This document shows, in pieces, positions 53,111-62,509 of a stretch of DNA of 64,000 nucleotides. Source of the DNA: AP-15 sp963796155. Lineage in GTDB: Bacteria; Pseudomonadota; Alphaproteobacteria; ATCC43930; CGMCC-115725. Position 1 is the stretch's first letter. Each line of letters starts with the position of its first letter. The translations under genes and the position numbers were made by a program. The DNA lies in assembly GCA_963796155.1 (NCBI GenBank), contig CAWCKT010000024.1, positions 29,350 to 93,349 on the forward strand. Reading direction: 5' to 3'. Under the pieces are notes generated by a model that ran no database searches, was not told the origin of the DNA, and saw only the letters and a list, made by a program, of their open reading frames with translations.

Positions 53111-54190
53111 TCACACCTCGCGGATGCGCGGCAATACCTTTTCGGCAAAAAGCTCGAGCGATTGCATGAGCCGCCCGGTATCGGGAGCGCCCGGGTTCTG
53201 GAAGGCGAGATCGAGGACGCCGACGCCGACCTCCTCGCGGCACCGTTTGATCTGCTCGACGACCGTGTCGGGGCTGCCGTAGAACGAAGTTGGCAGCACC
53301 CCGCCGACAGGCGGCGTGCGAGCCTCGCCCGCGACATTGCGGGAATCGAGCTTTAAGAGTGCGTCGCGAACCCCCGCCCGCATCGGGAAGGGTGCGGGTC
53401 CCTTGCGCTGCTTTTCGAGGAGCTCCTGAGCCTCCGCGTCGGTCTCGGCGAGCAGTATGTTCGCGCGATAGAGCATCTGCTCCGGTGTGGGCTCCCAGCC
53501 ATAGCGCGTGCACTCCTCGCGGTAATACCGCGTTGACTTGGCGACGACCTCGAACGGCGCGAAGGAGACGCCGAGTCCGATATGATGGCGCGCGGCGAGC
53601 TCGCAGGATTCGCGGCTGGTGCCGAGCGAATAAATCGGCGGCAAAGGCTGCTGCAATGGCCGCGGCCAGACCGACACCGTGCGGTACTGGAAATGGCGAC
53701 CCTGCCAGCCGAAAGGCTGCGGCTCGGTCCACGCCTTGAGGAAGAGCTCCATGCCCTCTGTGGTGCGCTCGCGCGCCTCCGCGGGGTTGAGACCGAAGGT
53801 CAGATATTCGTTGGTCGTGCCGCGCAACAGCCCGACGACGAGGCGCCCCTCCGCCAGATTGTCCAGCATCGCCAATTCCTCGGCGACCTGCACCGGATTG
53901 CTCTGCGAGACGATCGGGCCGAGCACCGCGATCTTTATCTTCTTCGACCGGGCCGCCATGTAGGAGGCCGAAACCGCGGTATTCGGCGTCAGGATGCGCG
54001 GCGAATAGTGGTGCTCGGAGACGCTGATCCAGTCGAAGCCGAGCTCCTCGACATACTGCATCCGGTCGACCATGCCCTGATAGGCCTGGGCGCCGGCATC
54101 GGGGTCGTAAGCCCCGGGTGGCACGGGCCATTCGGCCGGCACCGTCGGCGGTACCTGGTAGCGCGCGGTTTCAAAATATGAGACTTGCAT
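53111..54190 (-). CDS. Luciferase-like (LLM class) flavin-dependent monooxygenase
   Basis: Intact 359-residue LLM protein, first gene of the leftward unit. It begins MQVSYFETARYQVPPTVPAE and has ELGFDWISVSEHHYSPRILTP, KIAVLGPIVSQSNPVQVAEELAMLDNLAEGRLVVG, EGMELFLKAWTEPQPFGWQGRHF and SLGTSRESCELAARHHIGLG. It is divergent from the MetE-like gene at 54286 with 95 bases between the starts. Together with its frameshifted paralog and the third LLM it suggests an oxygen-dependent catabolic pathway for a sulfonate, amine or terpenoid; none can be chosen from sequence. Confidence 0.88.
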   Translation of the reverse strand: MQVSYFETARYQVPPTVPAEWPVPPGAYDPDAGAQAYQGMVDRMQYVEELGFDWISVSEHHYSPRILTPNTAVSASYMAARSKKIKIAVLGPIVSQSNPVQVAEELAMLDNLAEGRLVVGLLRGTTNEYLTFGLNPAEARERTTEGMELFLKAWTEPQPFGWQGRHFQYRTVSVWPRPLQQPLPPIYSLGTSRESCELAARHHIGLGVSFAPFEVVAKSTRYYREECTRYGWEPTPEQMLYRANILLAETDAEAQELLEKQRKGPAPFPMRAGVRDALLKLDSRNVAGEARTPPVGGVLPTSFYGSPDTVVEQIKRCREEVGVGVLDLAFQNPGAPDTGRLMQSLELFAEKVLPRIREV

Positions 54191-54285
54191 GGCTCCACCC
54201 GCGAGATCCGAAGTAAGCAGTGATCGGCCCTCCGGCGCAGCCTACGATGCCGCCCGGAGGCCGGTCAATTCGGAGGTTGGACATC

Positions 54286-55467
54286 ATGAAGCGAAGCGAT
54301 CGACGGATTCTCACCACGCATGTCGGGAGCCTGCCGCGGCCCGACGCGCTGATCGAACTCAACCGCGCCAAATTTGCCGGCGAGGTTTACGACGCGAATG
54401 TTTATGCCGAGCGGTTGTCCGCCGCGGTCGAGGAGGTGTGCCGCAAGCAGGCGGAGATCGGCGTCGACGTCGTCAATGACGGCGAGTTCGGCAAGACGAC
54501 CTCGGGGGCGATCGATTACGGCGCCTGGTCGAGCTATGCCTGGGGACGTCTCGGCGGCTGGGAGCCGGGCGAGCCGGGCCGCCTCCCGGCGCTCGCCGGT
54601 CGGCGCGACCGGCTGAAATTTGCCGAGTTCTACCGCGAGCTCGATGCGACGAGCTTTCGCTCCTCGAGTTCGCTGGGCGGCAGGCCGCCGGTGTTCACCG
54701 GCCCGATCGGCTATATCGGCCAGCAGGCGGTGGCCACCGATATCGCGAACTTCAAGGCGGCACTCGCCAAAGTGAAGGCCGAGGAGGGGTTCATCACCTC
54801 GGTGGCACCCGGGAGCTTCGCGCGGCGCCAGAACCGGTACTACAAGTCGGACGAGGAGTTCCTCCACGCCCTCGGCGAGGCGATGCGCGAAGAATACAAG
54901 GCGATCGTCGAGGCGGGCTTCGTGTTGCAGCTCGACGACCCCGGACTGCCCGACAGCTGGGACATGGCCAATCCCGAGCCGAGCGTCAACGAGTACCAGA
55001 AATTCGCGACGGTGCGGGTCGAAGCGCTCAATCACGCGCTGCGTGGACTGCCCGAGGATCGGATCCGCTATCACATCTGCTGGGGCAGCTGGCACGGGCC
55101 GCACACCACCGATCTGCCCCTGAGAAACATCGTCGACGTCCTGTTGCAGGTTCACGCCGGGGCGTTCTCGGTCGAAGCCGGCAATGTTCGTCACGCGCAC
55201 GAGTGGAAGGTCTGGCGCGACGTCAAATTGCCCGAGGGCAAGATCCTGATCCCGGGTGTCGTCAGCCACGCCACCAACGTCGTCGAGCATCCCGAGCTCG
55301 TCGCCGACCGCATCCTGACTTTTGCCCGGGTCGTGGGGCGCGAGAACGTCATTGCCGGCACCGATTGCGGTCTCGGCGGCCGCATCCATCCGCAGCTCGC
55401 CTGGGCCAAGCTCGAAACGCTGGTCGCGGGTGCCAGGCTGGCGAGCAAGGAGCTGTGGCCGTCGTAG
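54286..55467 (+). CDS. MetE C-terminal-like protein, second paralog
   Basis: A 393-residue zinc-dependent transferase homolog of the gene at 37550. Zinc ligands are in RYHICWGSWHGPH (His, Cys), FSVEAGNVRHAHEW (Glu) and VIAGTDCGLGGR (Cys). It starts KRSDRRILTTHVGSLPRPDAL. Compared with the first paralog it has an insertion with GAWSSYAWGRLGGWEPGEPG (about 80-105). ATG at 54286 has GGAGG upstream. As a single-domain protein it is not a complete methionine synthase; alkylthiol transfer or epoxide-opening chemistry is typical for this branch. Confidence 0.83.
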   Translation: MKRSDRRILTTHVGSLPRPDALIELNRAKFAGEVYDANVYAERLSAAVEEVCRKQAEIGVDVVNDGEFGKTTSGAIDYGAWSSYAWGRLGGWEPGEPGRLPALAGRRDRLKFAEFYRELDATSFRSSSSLGGRPPVFTGPIGYIGQQAVATDIANFKAALAKVKAEEGFITSVAPGSFARRQNRYYKSDEEFLHALGEAMREEYKAIVEAGFVLQLDDPGLPDSWDMANPEPSVNEYQKFATVRVEALNHALRGLPEDRIRYHICWGSWHGPHTTDLPLRNIVDVLLQVHAGAFSVEAGNVRHAHEWKVWRDVKLPEGKILIPGVVSHATNVVEHPELVADRILTFARVVGRENVIAGTDCGLGGRIHPQLAWAKLETLVAGARLASKELWPS

Positions 55468-55503
55468 CCGCCAGGGAGGTTGGTTGCTGACGGGCAACGA
55501 CAC

Positions 55504-55677
55504 TTAGTGGTGCCACGCGTAGGGTCCCCAATGATGGTGGTGATGCCACCACCACGCGTGGGGATGCCAGCAATGCCAAGCATAGCCGTTCCACCAGCAC
55601 CGTGCTTCTGCCGGCGATGACAAGGCGGCGGTCCCGAGCAGGACGGCCGCGAGCGTTGCAATGACGATCTTCTTCAT
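55504..55677 (-). CDS. 57-residue secreted His/Trp-rich peptide
   Basis: A very short gene with a near-perfect ribosome site (AGGAGGT six bases before ATG at 55677). Residues 1-25 form a signal peptide (KKIVIATLAAVLLGTAALSS, then PAEA with an AxA cleavage site). The mature 32 residues contain 10 His, 9 Trp and 2 Cys, including WWW followed by five consecutive His (45-49) and repeated WH pairs. This composition suggests binding of copper, nickel or zinc, or of heme, in the periplasm; that is inference. It stands alone, leftward, with an 11-base tandem repeat 65 bases upstream. I know no family for it. Confidence 0.72.
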   Translation of the reverse strand: MKKIVIATLAAVLLGTAALSSPAEARCWWNGYAWHCWHPHAWWWHHHHHWGPYAWHH

Positions 55678-55741
55678 CGCTATACCTCCTGAACTTGCTT
55701 TCCTGGAGATGATAACGACGAGAAGGGGCGGCTCAGTTCCG

Positions 55742-55763
55742 GTTAACCTTATGTTAACCTTAT
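55742..55763 (-). promoter_or_regulatory. 11-bp tandem direct repeat upstream of the His/Trp-rich peptide gene
   Basis: GTTAACCTTAT occurs twice head to tail (55742-55752 and 55753-55763). Eleven-base direct repeats are the usual site shape for OmpR/PhoB-type response regulators. It overlaps the thiE stop codon and lies 65-86 bases upstream of the peptide start. Confidence 0.5.
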
Positions 55764-56395
55764 ATTGCCGGCTTACAGCGCATATTCATCACGCGGAGCA
55801 TGTCCTCGACGGTGGCTTGCGGGTCGGTCGAGCGCATCACCTCGCCCATCACCGCGATCCCGCGCGCCCCGGCCTCGAAACACAGCGCGGCGTTCTGCGG
55901 GGTGATGCCGCCGAGCGCGATGACCGGACCGGGGGCCCGGCCGACGATGCGTGCGAGACCCTCGAGGCCGAGTGCAGGACCATAACCAGGCTTGCTCGCG
56001 GTGACGAAGACCGGGCTCGCGGTGACGTAATCGGCGCCGGCCTGCAGCAACGCCCAAGCCTCGTCGGCGGAATGCGCCGAAGCGCCGATCAGCGCGCCCG
56101 GCAGCCGCGCGCGTGCCGCTGCGGGATTGCCCCCGCTCGGCAGATGGACCCCGTCCGCGCCCACCGCAGCGACTGCTTCGATGTCCTCGTGTGCGGTCAC
56201 GATGGCCCCAAAGCGGCGACCGAGCGTCGCCAAAGCGCGCAGAAGGGCTCGCCGCTCGTCGGGCGGGAGATCCTTTTCGCGCAGGCTGAACCAGCGGCAG
56301 CCGCCCGCGAACACGGCCTCGGCGACTTGTTCGAGAGGCAGTCGCAGCTGGTGGCGATCGGAGATGACGAGCAGCGGCGGGAGCGGGAGGGTCAC
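55760..56395 (-). CDS. thiE: Thiamine phosphate synthase
   Basis: Joins the thiazole and pyrimidine halves of vitamin B1 to give thiamine phosphate. It is 211 residues with a TIM barrel. LLVISDRHQLRLPLEQ opens it, followed by FSLREKDLPPDERRALLRAL, GADGVHLPSGGNP, IGASAHSADEA, TASPVFVTASKPGYGPALG (pyrophosphate loop) and VIALGGITPQNAALCFEAGARGIAVMG. Other thiamine genes are not nearby. It could also be a TenI-like relative, but the motifs favour ThiE. It is the last gene of a leftward group with the SIMPL and PrpD genes. Confidence 0.85.
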   Translation of the reverse strand: MTLPLPPLLVISDRHQLRLPLEQVAEAVFAGGCRWFSLREKDLPPDERRALLRALATLGRRFGAIVTAHEDIEAVAAVGADGVHLPSGGNPAAARARLPGALIGASAHSADEAWALLQAGADYVTASPVFVTASKPGYGPALGLEGLARIVGRAPGPVIALGGITPQNAALCFEAGARGIAVMGEVMRSTDPQATVEDMLRVMNMRCKPAI

Positions 56396-56407
56396 CGAAA
56401 TTCTTGC

Positions 56408-57109
56408 TTACGGTTGTCGCGGGCCGAGCAGCAGTTCGGCCTCGATCGTCACCCGGATCGTCGCTTCGCCGGGCTCGGCCACCGGCGCCGCTGTCGCCGC
56501 CATGGCGGCAAAGCGCGGCGCCGGGCGGCCCCCCGTCTCGGCATTGCCGACGCGCAGATCGCGGTAGCGCAGCACCGCGAGATGCATGCGATCGGCGATC
56601 GACCCGGCGCGCCGGTCGAGCGCCGCGAGCGCCTCGCCTGTCAGATCCTCCTCGGCGCCGCGCACCGTCTCGGGCGAGGCTTCATAGGCGATCGACGACA
56701 TCAACAGACCGTCGGACTGCAGTCCCCCGGCGAGCTTCAGTGCCGCATCGGCGTCCGTGCTCGTCAAAATCAGCGCCTGCGTGCCGCGCCAGCGCGACGG
56801 GCCGCTCTGCGGCTGCTCTTCGCCGACCCCGTAGGAACCGGTTTCGACCCGCACGCCTTGCACTTGATGCGCGCGGTCGAGTGCGGCCGCCATGCGGCGA
56901 TTGATGGCCGATTGGATGGTCAGGGGATCGGCTCCCGTCTCCTCGACTCGAAGGTTGATGCGCAGCAGGTCGCGCAGCACGTTGCGCTCCGCCGTCTGAC
57001 TGAGATGAAGTACGGTCGTCTGCTGATCCGTCGCCTGTGCGTATGCCATGCCCGCTGCACAAAGAAAAAAGCCGATCGCGAGGAGGAGGCCGGCTCCAGT
57101 GGCTCTCAT
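56408..57109 (-). CDS. SIMPL domain (DUF541) periplasmic protein
   Basis: A 233-residue exported protein. A signal peptide covers residues 1-24 (GAGLLLAIGFFLCAAGMAYA). The SIMPL domain follows, with HLSQTAERNVLRDLLRINLRVEETGADP and the repeated beta-alpha units ending ATIRVTIEAELLLG. Its start overlaps the stop of the MmgE/PrpD gene by four bases. It is 12 bases ahead of thiE. The family's function is poorly defined (outer-membrane or signalling-linked). Confidence 0.85.
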   Translation of the reverse strand: MRATGAGLLLAIGFFLCAAGMAYAQATDQQTTVLHLSQTAERNVLRDLLRINLRVEETGADPLTIQSAINRRMAAALDRAHQVQGVRVETGSYGVGEEQPQSGPSRWRGTQALILTSTDADAALKLAGGLQSDGLLMSSIAYEASPETVRGAEEDLTGEALAALDRRAGSIADRMHLAVLRYRDLRVGNAETGGRPAPRFAAMAATAAPVAEPGEATIRVTIEAELLLGPRQP

Positions 57110-58453
57110 ACCGCAGTCAATTCCCGCGCCGACAACTCCTCCAAACGCCGCAGGCGGTCGAACAGCACGTCAGGCGCGATCCGCGCCCCGCCCGCATCGA
57201 GGCAGGTGCGGAACTTCTCGAAGAGCTCGCCTTCGCTGAGCGGCCGGTCGGCATGGCCTTTCGCCCGCGCCACCTTCTCGCTCTCGACGACACCGCCGCC
57301 GACCAGCGCGACGCGCACCTGGTCGAAGACCGAGGCTCCGGAAACCTCGGGATCGTAGTTCCGGTTGGTCTCGACCCCGACCCGGCGCATCAGCTCCTGA
57401 ACCTCGGGGCGCCGCGACGAAGCCGTCGGTGTATTCGGCGAGGCCCGCGCGCCGTGCGATCACCGCCGCCGCCATCGCGAATTCCATGCTGAACTTGGCG
57501 GCGAGCCCGGTCTGCGGCTGGTGGTTGCGCAGGATCAGCGAATGGGTGTCGCTCAGCGAGACGGTGATCCGCTCGATCTCGGCGGGCTTCAGCGGATGGC
57601 GGGCGAGCAACTCGAGCATCGCGTCGAGCGCGCGGTGGGTGCAGTAGCAGGCCGGGTATTTCTTGATGCCGAGACGGTATTTGAGGATCCACCAGTCGCG
57701 CCCGAGACCCTGCGGCGGGCTCTCGCGGTCGACCGCACCCTCGGGCGAGACCGCGCTCAAGAACCCCTGCGGATGTTCGAGCGCGTCGGGCGAGGCGGTG
57801 AAGCCGAGCTCGGCGAGCCGCGCCGACATCAGCCCCGAATAGGCCGAGCGGCCGGCGTGGAACGGTTTGGTCATCGTGCCGAAATTGGCCATGATGCCGC
57901 TGCTCTGCGAGGCTGCGAGCGCCAACGCTCGGGTCGCGGCGTCGGCATCGAGGCGCCGCAGAGAGGCGCACGCCGCCGCGGCACCGATCGGGCCGAAGAT
58001 GCCGGTCGGATGCCAGCCCTTGCGGTGATGGTGGCCGGGGTCGCGCCAGGCGAGCTCGGCCCAGGTCTCGTAGCCGGCGACATAGGCGGCGAGCATGGCG
58101 CGCCCCGAGGCGCCGAGCGCCTCGCCCTCGGCGAGGATCGCCGGGACCAGCACGGTCGAGGGATGGCCGCGCAGCGAGGCCACGTCGTCATAGTCGAGCG
58201 CATGCCCGGCGGTGCCGTTGATCCACGCCGCCTCGGGTGCGGGGCACCGCTCGCCGCTGAAATACAAGGTCGCCTCGCCGCCGGCCGGGTCGAGCGCCTT
58301 GCGCAGCAGCTGCGGCGCCGGGTCATGGGCGCCGGCGATCATCGTCGCGATGCAGTCGATAAAGCCGATGCGCGCGACATCGGCCGCCCCCTCGGGCAGC
58401 CGTTCGAAGGAGACATCCGCGACAAAGCGGCCGAGATCTCGGGTCAAGCTCAT
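57106..58453 (-). pseudogene. MmgE/PrpD-family dehydratase/isomerase, one frameshift
   Basis: Family of 2-methylcitrate dehydratase, iminodisuccinate epimerase and cis-aconitate decarboxylase; substrate here is unknown. It starts MSLTRDLGRFVADVSFERLP at 58453 with GGGAGA upstream. The core has WINGTAGHALDYDDVASLRGHPS, GWHPTGIFGPIGAAAACA, FGTMTKPFHAGRSAYSGLMSA and YPACYCTHRALDAMLEL. One extra base near 57415 shifts the reading after YTDGFV. The other frame continues RRPEVQELMRRVGVETNRNYDP and ends at 57106. The repaired length is about 448 residues, normal for the family. Confidence 0.85.
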
Positions 58454-58914
58454 GATGGTTCTCCCGGTTTCCCTGGTGAAGCTGCCATCATTATGCGCCG
58501 GTTCCCGGCCGCCGCCTATCGCGGTTGATGCGAAAGGAATTCCGCTGCCGGACAGGGAATTTTTTTCTCTCGGTCCACCTCCACTCGAAAAAGCGCGCGC
58601 GAACAATCGCTTGACCACGAACCACCGCTCTCCGGCAGGGAATAAAATCGCCAAAAAAGCCGCTTTGCAGGGAGCCGGCAGGGGAATTTGGAAACGGTCC
58701 GAACACGCCAAAAATCGCTTCACCCGCCGCCGGCCAGTCAGTCATCGCAGCCTCTTTCATTCACGACCCATCAGTCGATATTCTGCAATATGAATCGGGC
58801 AATTTTATGATAATCGAAAGCCAAGCGCCTCGCGGCCCCGGCACCCGAAGAAGAAGTGGGGAACGGCACCGGTTTGGGATAATCTCGACGCGATAATCGA
58901 GCGTAGGGGGAGAA
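58454..58914. repeat. Gene-free region with three CCGGCAGGGAA-type repeats
   Basis: About 460 bases between the divergent MmgE/PrpD and cyclase genes. The words CCGGACAGGGAAT (58548-58560), CCGGCAGGGAAT (58632-58643) and CCGGCAGGGGAAT (58676-58688) recur, each followed by A/T-rich sequence. The same motif forms the palindrome at 27631-27650. An AT-rich stretch at 58780-58812 may hold the cyclase promoter. Confidence 0.5.
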
Positions 58915-60705
58915 ATGGCCACCTCTCGCCGCCTTGCCGCGATCCTGGCCGCCGATGTGGCGGGCTATTCGCGGCTGATGGGCGCGGACGAGGAAGGCAC
59001 GCTCGAACGCCTCAAAGCGCTGCGCCGCGAGCTGCTTGACCCGAAAATCGCCGAGCACAAGGGCCGCATCGTCAAGACCACCGGCGACGGGCTGCTGGTG
59101 GAGTTTGCCGAGCGTCGTCGATGCGGTGCGCTGCGCGGTCGCGGTGCAGCAGGCGATGCCCGAGCGGAACACCGGCATCGCGGCGGACAGCCGCATCGAA
59201 TTGCGCATCGGCGTCAACCTCGGCGACGTGATCGTCGAGGGCGACGATCTCTATGGCGACGGCGTCAACATCGCGGCGCGCATCGAAGCCTTGGCCGATG
59301 CCGGCGGGGTGTTCGTCTCCAATACGGTTCACGACCACGTTCGCGACCGGCTGCCCTTTGTCTTCGAGGATCTGGGCGAGCAGCAGGTCAAGAACATCGC
59401 CCGGCCGGTGCGGGTCTACCGCGTCGGGCCGCAAGGCCGGCTCCTGCAACCCTCGCCCGCGAGCGGGGGACGGGAAGCGGCCGGGACGGCCGCGGTCTGC
59501 GCCAACACTGCCACTCCCCGACAAGCCGTCGATCGCGGTGTTGCCGTTTGCCAATATGAGCGGCGACCCGGAGCAGGAATATTTCGTCGACGGCATGGTC
59601 GAGGAGATCATCACCGCGCTCTCGCCGCATCCGCTGGCTTTTCGTCATCGCCCGCAATTCGAGCTTCACCTACAAAGGGCCAAGCCGTCGATGTGAAGCA
59701 GGTCGGGCGCGAGCTTGGGCGTGCGCTATGTGCTCGAAGGCTCGGTGCGCAAGGCCGGCAGGCGGGTGCGGATCACCGGGCAGCTGATCGACGCCGATAC
59801 CGGCACGCATCTCTGGGCCGATCGCTTCGACGGCTCGCTCGAAGATGTCTTCGAGTTTCAGGACAAGGTAGCGTCGAGCGTCGCCGGCGTGATCGAGCCG
59901 GCATTGCAGGCCGCCGAGACCGCCCGTTCGGCCGGCCGCCCGACCGACGATCTGACCGCCTACGACCTCTATCTGCGCGCCTATGCGATGGACTTGTCGT
60001 CGGCAAGGCAAATCCCTGAGGCGCTCCGTCTTATGGAGCAGGCGATCGCGCGCGATCCGCGTTACGGGCCCGCCCTCGCCTGGGCCGCCGTCTGCTGTAG
60101 TCGGCTTCGTTATGGACGGTCGGAGCGAAGATCCGGCGGCGGACCGTCTGAAGGGCGCCGATTTCGCCAGGCGCGCCCTGGAAGTGGCCGGCGACGATCC
60201 GGGCGTCCTGGCGAATGCCGCCCTAGCGCTGGCCTATTTCGGCGAGGACATCGGCGCCATGATGGCGTTGGTCGACCGTGCGCTGGCGCTCAACCCGAGC
60301 TACGCGCGCGGCTGGCACATCAGCGGCGTCCTCAGAATGCTGGGCTGGCCAGCCCGATATCGCGATCGAGCATACCGAAGCCGCGCTGCGCCTCAGTCCC
60401 CGCGCCCGCCTCGCCCCGTCGCTTCGTTGTAATCGGCTCTGCACATTTCGTCAGCCGGCGCTTCGATGAGGCTGTGCCGAAACTGCTCCTCGCGATCCAA
60501 GAGGATCCAAGCTTCCCGGACCGTATCGCTTATCTCGCCGCCTGCTACGCCCATATGGGTCGGCTCGACGACGCACGAGAGATCGTCGCGCGGCTGCGGG
60601 CCATCACGCCTGTCGTGGTGCCGAACGTCGGCCATCTGCGGAACCCGCGAGCACCGGGAGCTTTTCCTGTCCGGCCTGCGGCTGGCGGCCGGCGAGGCGA
60701 CATGA
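58915..60705 (+). pseudogene. Class III adenylate cyclase with TolB-like and TPR domains, tandem copy 1 (decayed)
   Basis: Full layout: cyclase domain (LAADVAGYSRLMGADEEGTL with metal Asp; GRIVKTTGDGLLVEF with Lys and second Asp; DLYGDGVNIAARIEAL with Asn and Arg), a linker, a TolB/FlgO-like segment (PSIAVLPFANMSGDPEQEYF and DGMVEEIITAL), then TPR-like helices to RELFLSGLRLAAGEAT and a stop at 60703-60705. At least five frame breaks are seen, near 59108, 59500, 59635, 59705 and 60100, and again toward 60350-60430. The linker (59443-59476) carries a GCGAGC-type palindrome. The start of copy 2 overlaps its stop (ATGA). Confidence 0.82.
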
Positions 60706-62509
60706 GCCAGACCCGCCGTCTCGCCGCGATCCTCGCCGCCGATGTGGCGGGGTATTCGCGGCTGATGGGGGCGGACGAGGAAGGCACGCTCGAACGCCTC
60801 AAAGCGCTGCGCCGCGAGCTTCTCGATCCGAAGATCGCCGAGCACCACTGGCCGCATCGTCAAGACCACCGGCGACGGCCTGCTGGTAGAGTTTGCCAGC
60901 GTCGTCGATGCGGTGCGCTGCGCGGTCGCGGTGCAGCAGGCGATGCCCGAGCGGAACACCGGCGTCGCGGCGGACAGCCGCATCGAATTGCGCATCGGCG
61001 TCAATCTCGGCGATGTGATCGTCGAGGGCGACGATCTCTATGGCGACGGCGTCAACATCGCGGCGCGCATTGAGGCCCTGGCCGAGCCCGGTGCCGTGTT
61101 TGTGTCCAACACGGTTCACGATCACGTCCGCGACCGGCTGCCCTTTGTCTTCGATGACCTCGGCGAGCAGCAGGTCAAGAACATCGCCCGACCGGTGCGG
61201 GTCTACCGTGTCGGACCGAAAGGCCCCCTCCCCAACCCTCCCCCGCGAGCGGGGGCCGGAAGGGCGGCGGGCGGCCGTTGCGCCAGCGCTGCCGCTGCCC
61301 GACAAGCCGTCGATCGCGGTGCTGCCGTTCGCCAATATGAGCGGCGACCCGGAGCAGGAATATTTCGCCGACGGCATGGTCGAGGAGATCATTACCGCGC
61401 TCTAGCCGCATCCGCTGGCTCTTCGTGATCGCCCGCAATTCGAGCTTCACCTACAAGGGCCAAGCGATCGACGTGAAGCAGGTCGGCCGCGAATTGGGCG
61501 TCCGCTATGTGCTGGAAGGCTCGGTGCGCAAGGGCGGCGGGCGTGTGCGCATCACCGCGCAGCTGATCGACGCGCTCGAACGGCGCGCATCTCTGGGCCG
61601 ACCGCTTCGACGGCTCGCTCGAAGATGTCTTCGAGCTGCAGGACAAGGTAGCGATCAGCGTCGCCGGCATCATCGAGCCGGCGTTGCAGGCCGCCGAAAT
61701 CGCGCCGTTCGGCCGACCGCCCGACAAACGATCTCACGGCCTACGATCTCTACCTGCGCGCTCTGCGCCAATGTTCCGTGGTTGCGGAAGGAGCAGATAC
61801 TCCGAGGCACTCGACTTGCTCGAGCAGGCGATCGCGCGCGATCCGCGTTACGGCCCGGCACTCGCCTGGGCCGCGATCTGTGCCACTTGCGGCTCTGTCT
61901 CGACGGTTGGAGCGAAGATCCGGAGGCAAGATCGTCACGAAGGCGCATCGATCTTGCGCCGGCGGGCACTGGCAGGTCGCCGGTGACGACGCGGGTGTTC
62001 TGGCCAATGCCGCGCTCGCGCTCGGCTATTTCGGCGAGGACATCGGCGCGGATGATCGCGTTGATCGACCGCTGCCCTGGCGCTCAATCCGAGCTGCGCC
62101 CGCGGTTGGTATGTCAGCGGCTTTCTCAGGTGTATGCGGGCCAACACGATGTCGCGATCGAGCATCTGGAGAGCGTCGCTGCGGCTGAGCCCACGCGGGC
62201 ATCCGGGTCGGCTCCGTCGCTCGATGGCAATCGGCATGGCTCATTTCTTCAGCCGACGTTTCGATGAGGCGGTGCCGAAGCTGCTGCCATGTCGATGCAG
62301 GAGGATCCGAGCTCCGCGGCACCTTTATCGCTCTCTCGCCGTCGTGCTACGCGCATATGGGTCGGCTCGATGAGGCGCGATGCAGATCGTCGAGCGGCTG
62401 CGGGCGATCACGCCTAACGTGATGCCGAGCTTCTGTTCCTTACGCGAACCCCGAGCAGCGCGAGCTTCTCCTGTCGGGCCTGCGGCTGGCGGCCGGCGAG
62501 ACGACATGA
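60702..62509 (+). pseudogene. Class III adenylate cyclase with TolB-like and TPR domains, tandem copy 2 (decayed)
   Basis: Begins SQTRRLAAILAADVAGYSRL in the ATGA overlap with copy 1. It is nearly identical to copies 1 and 3 over the cyclase domain. Breaks occur near 60845 (CACCACTGG instead of CACAAGG), within the palindrome-bearing linker (61222-61266), at about 61402 where the frame meets TAG after EEIITAL, near 61575, and several more in the TPR part. It ends at the ATGA junction with copy 3. It is non-functional as it stands. Confidence 0.82.
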
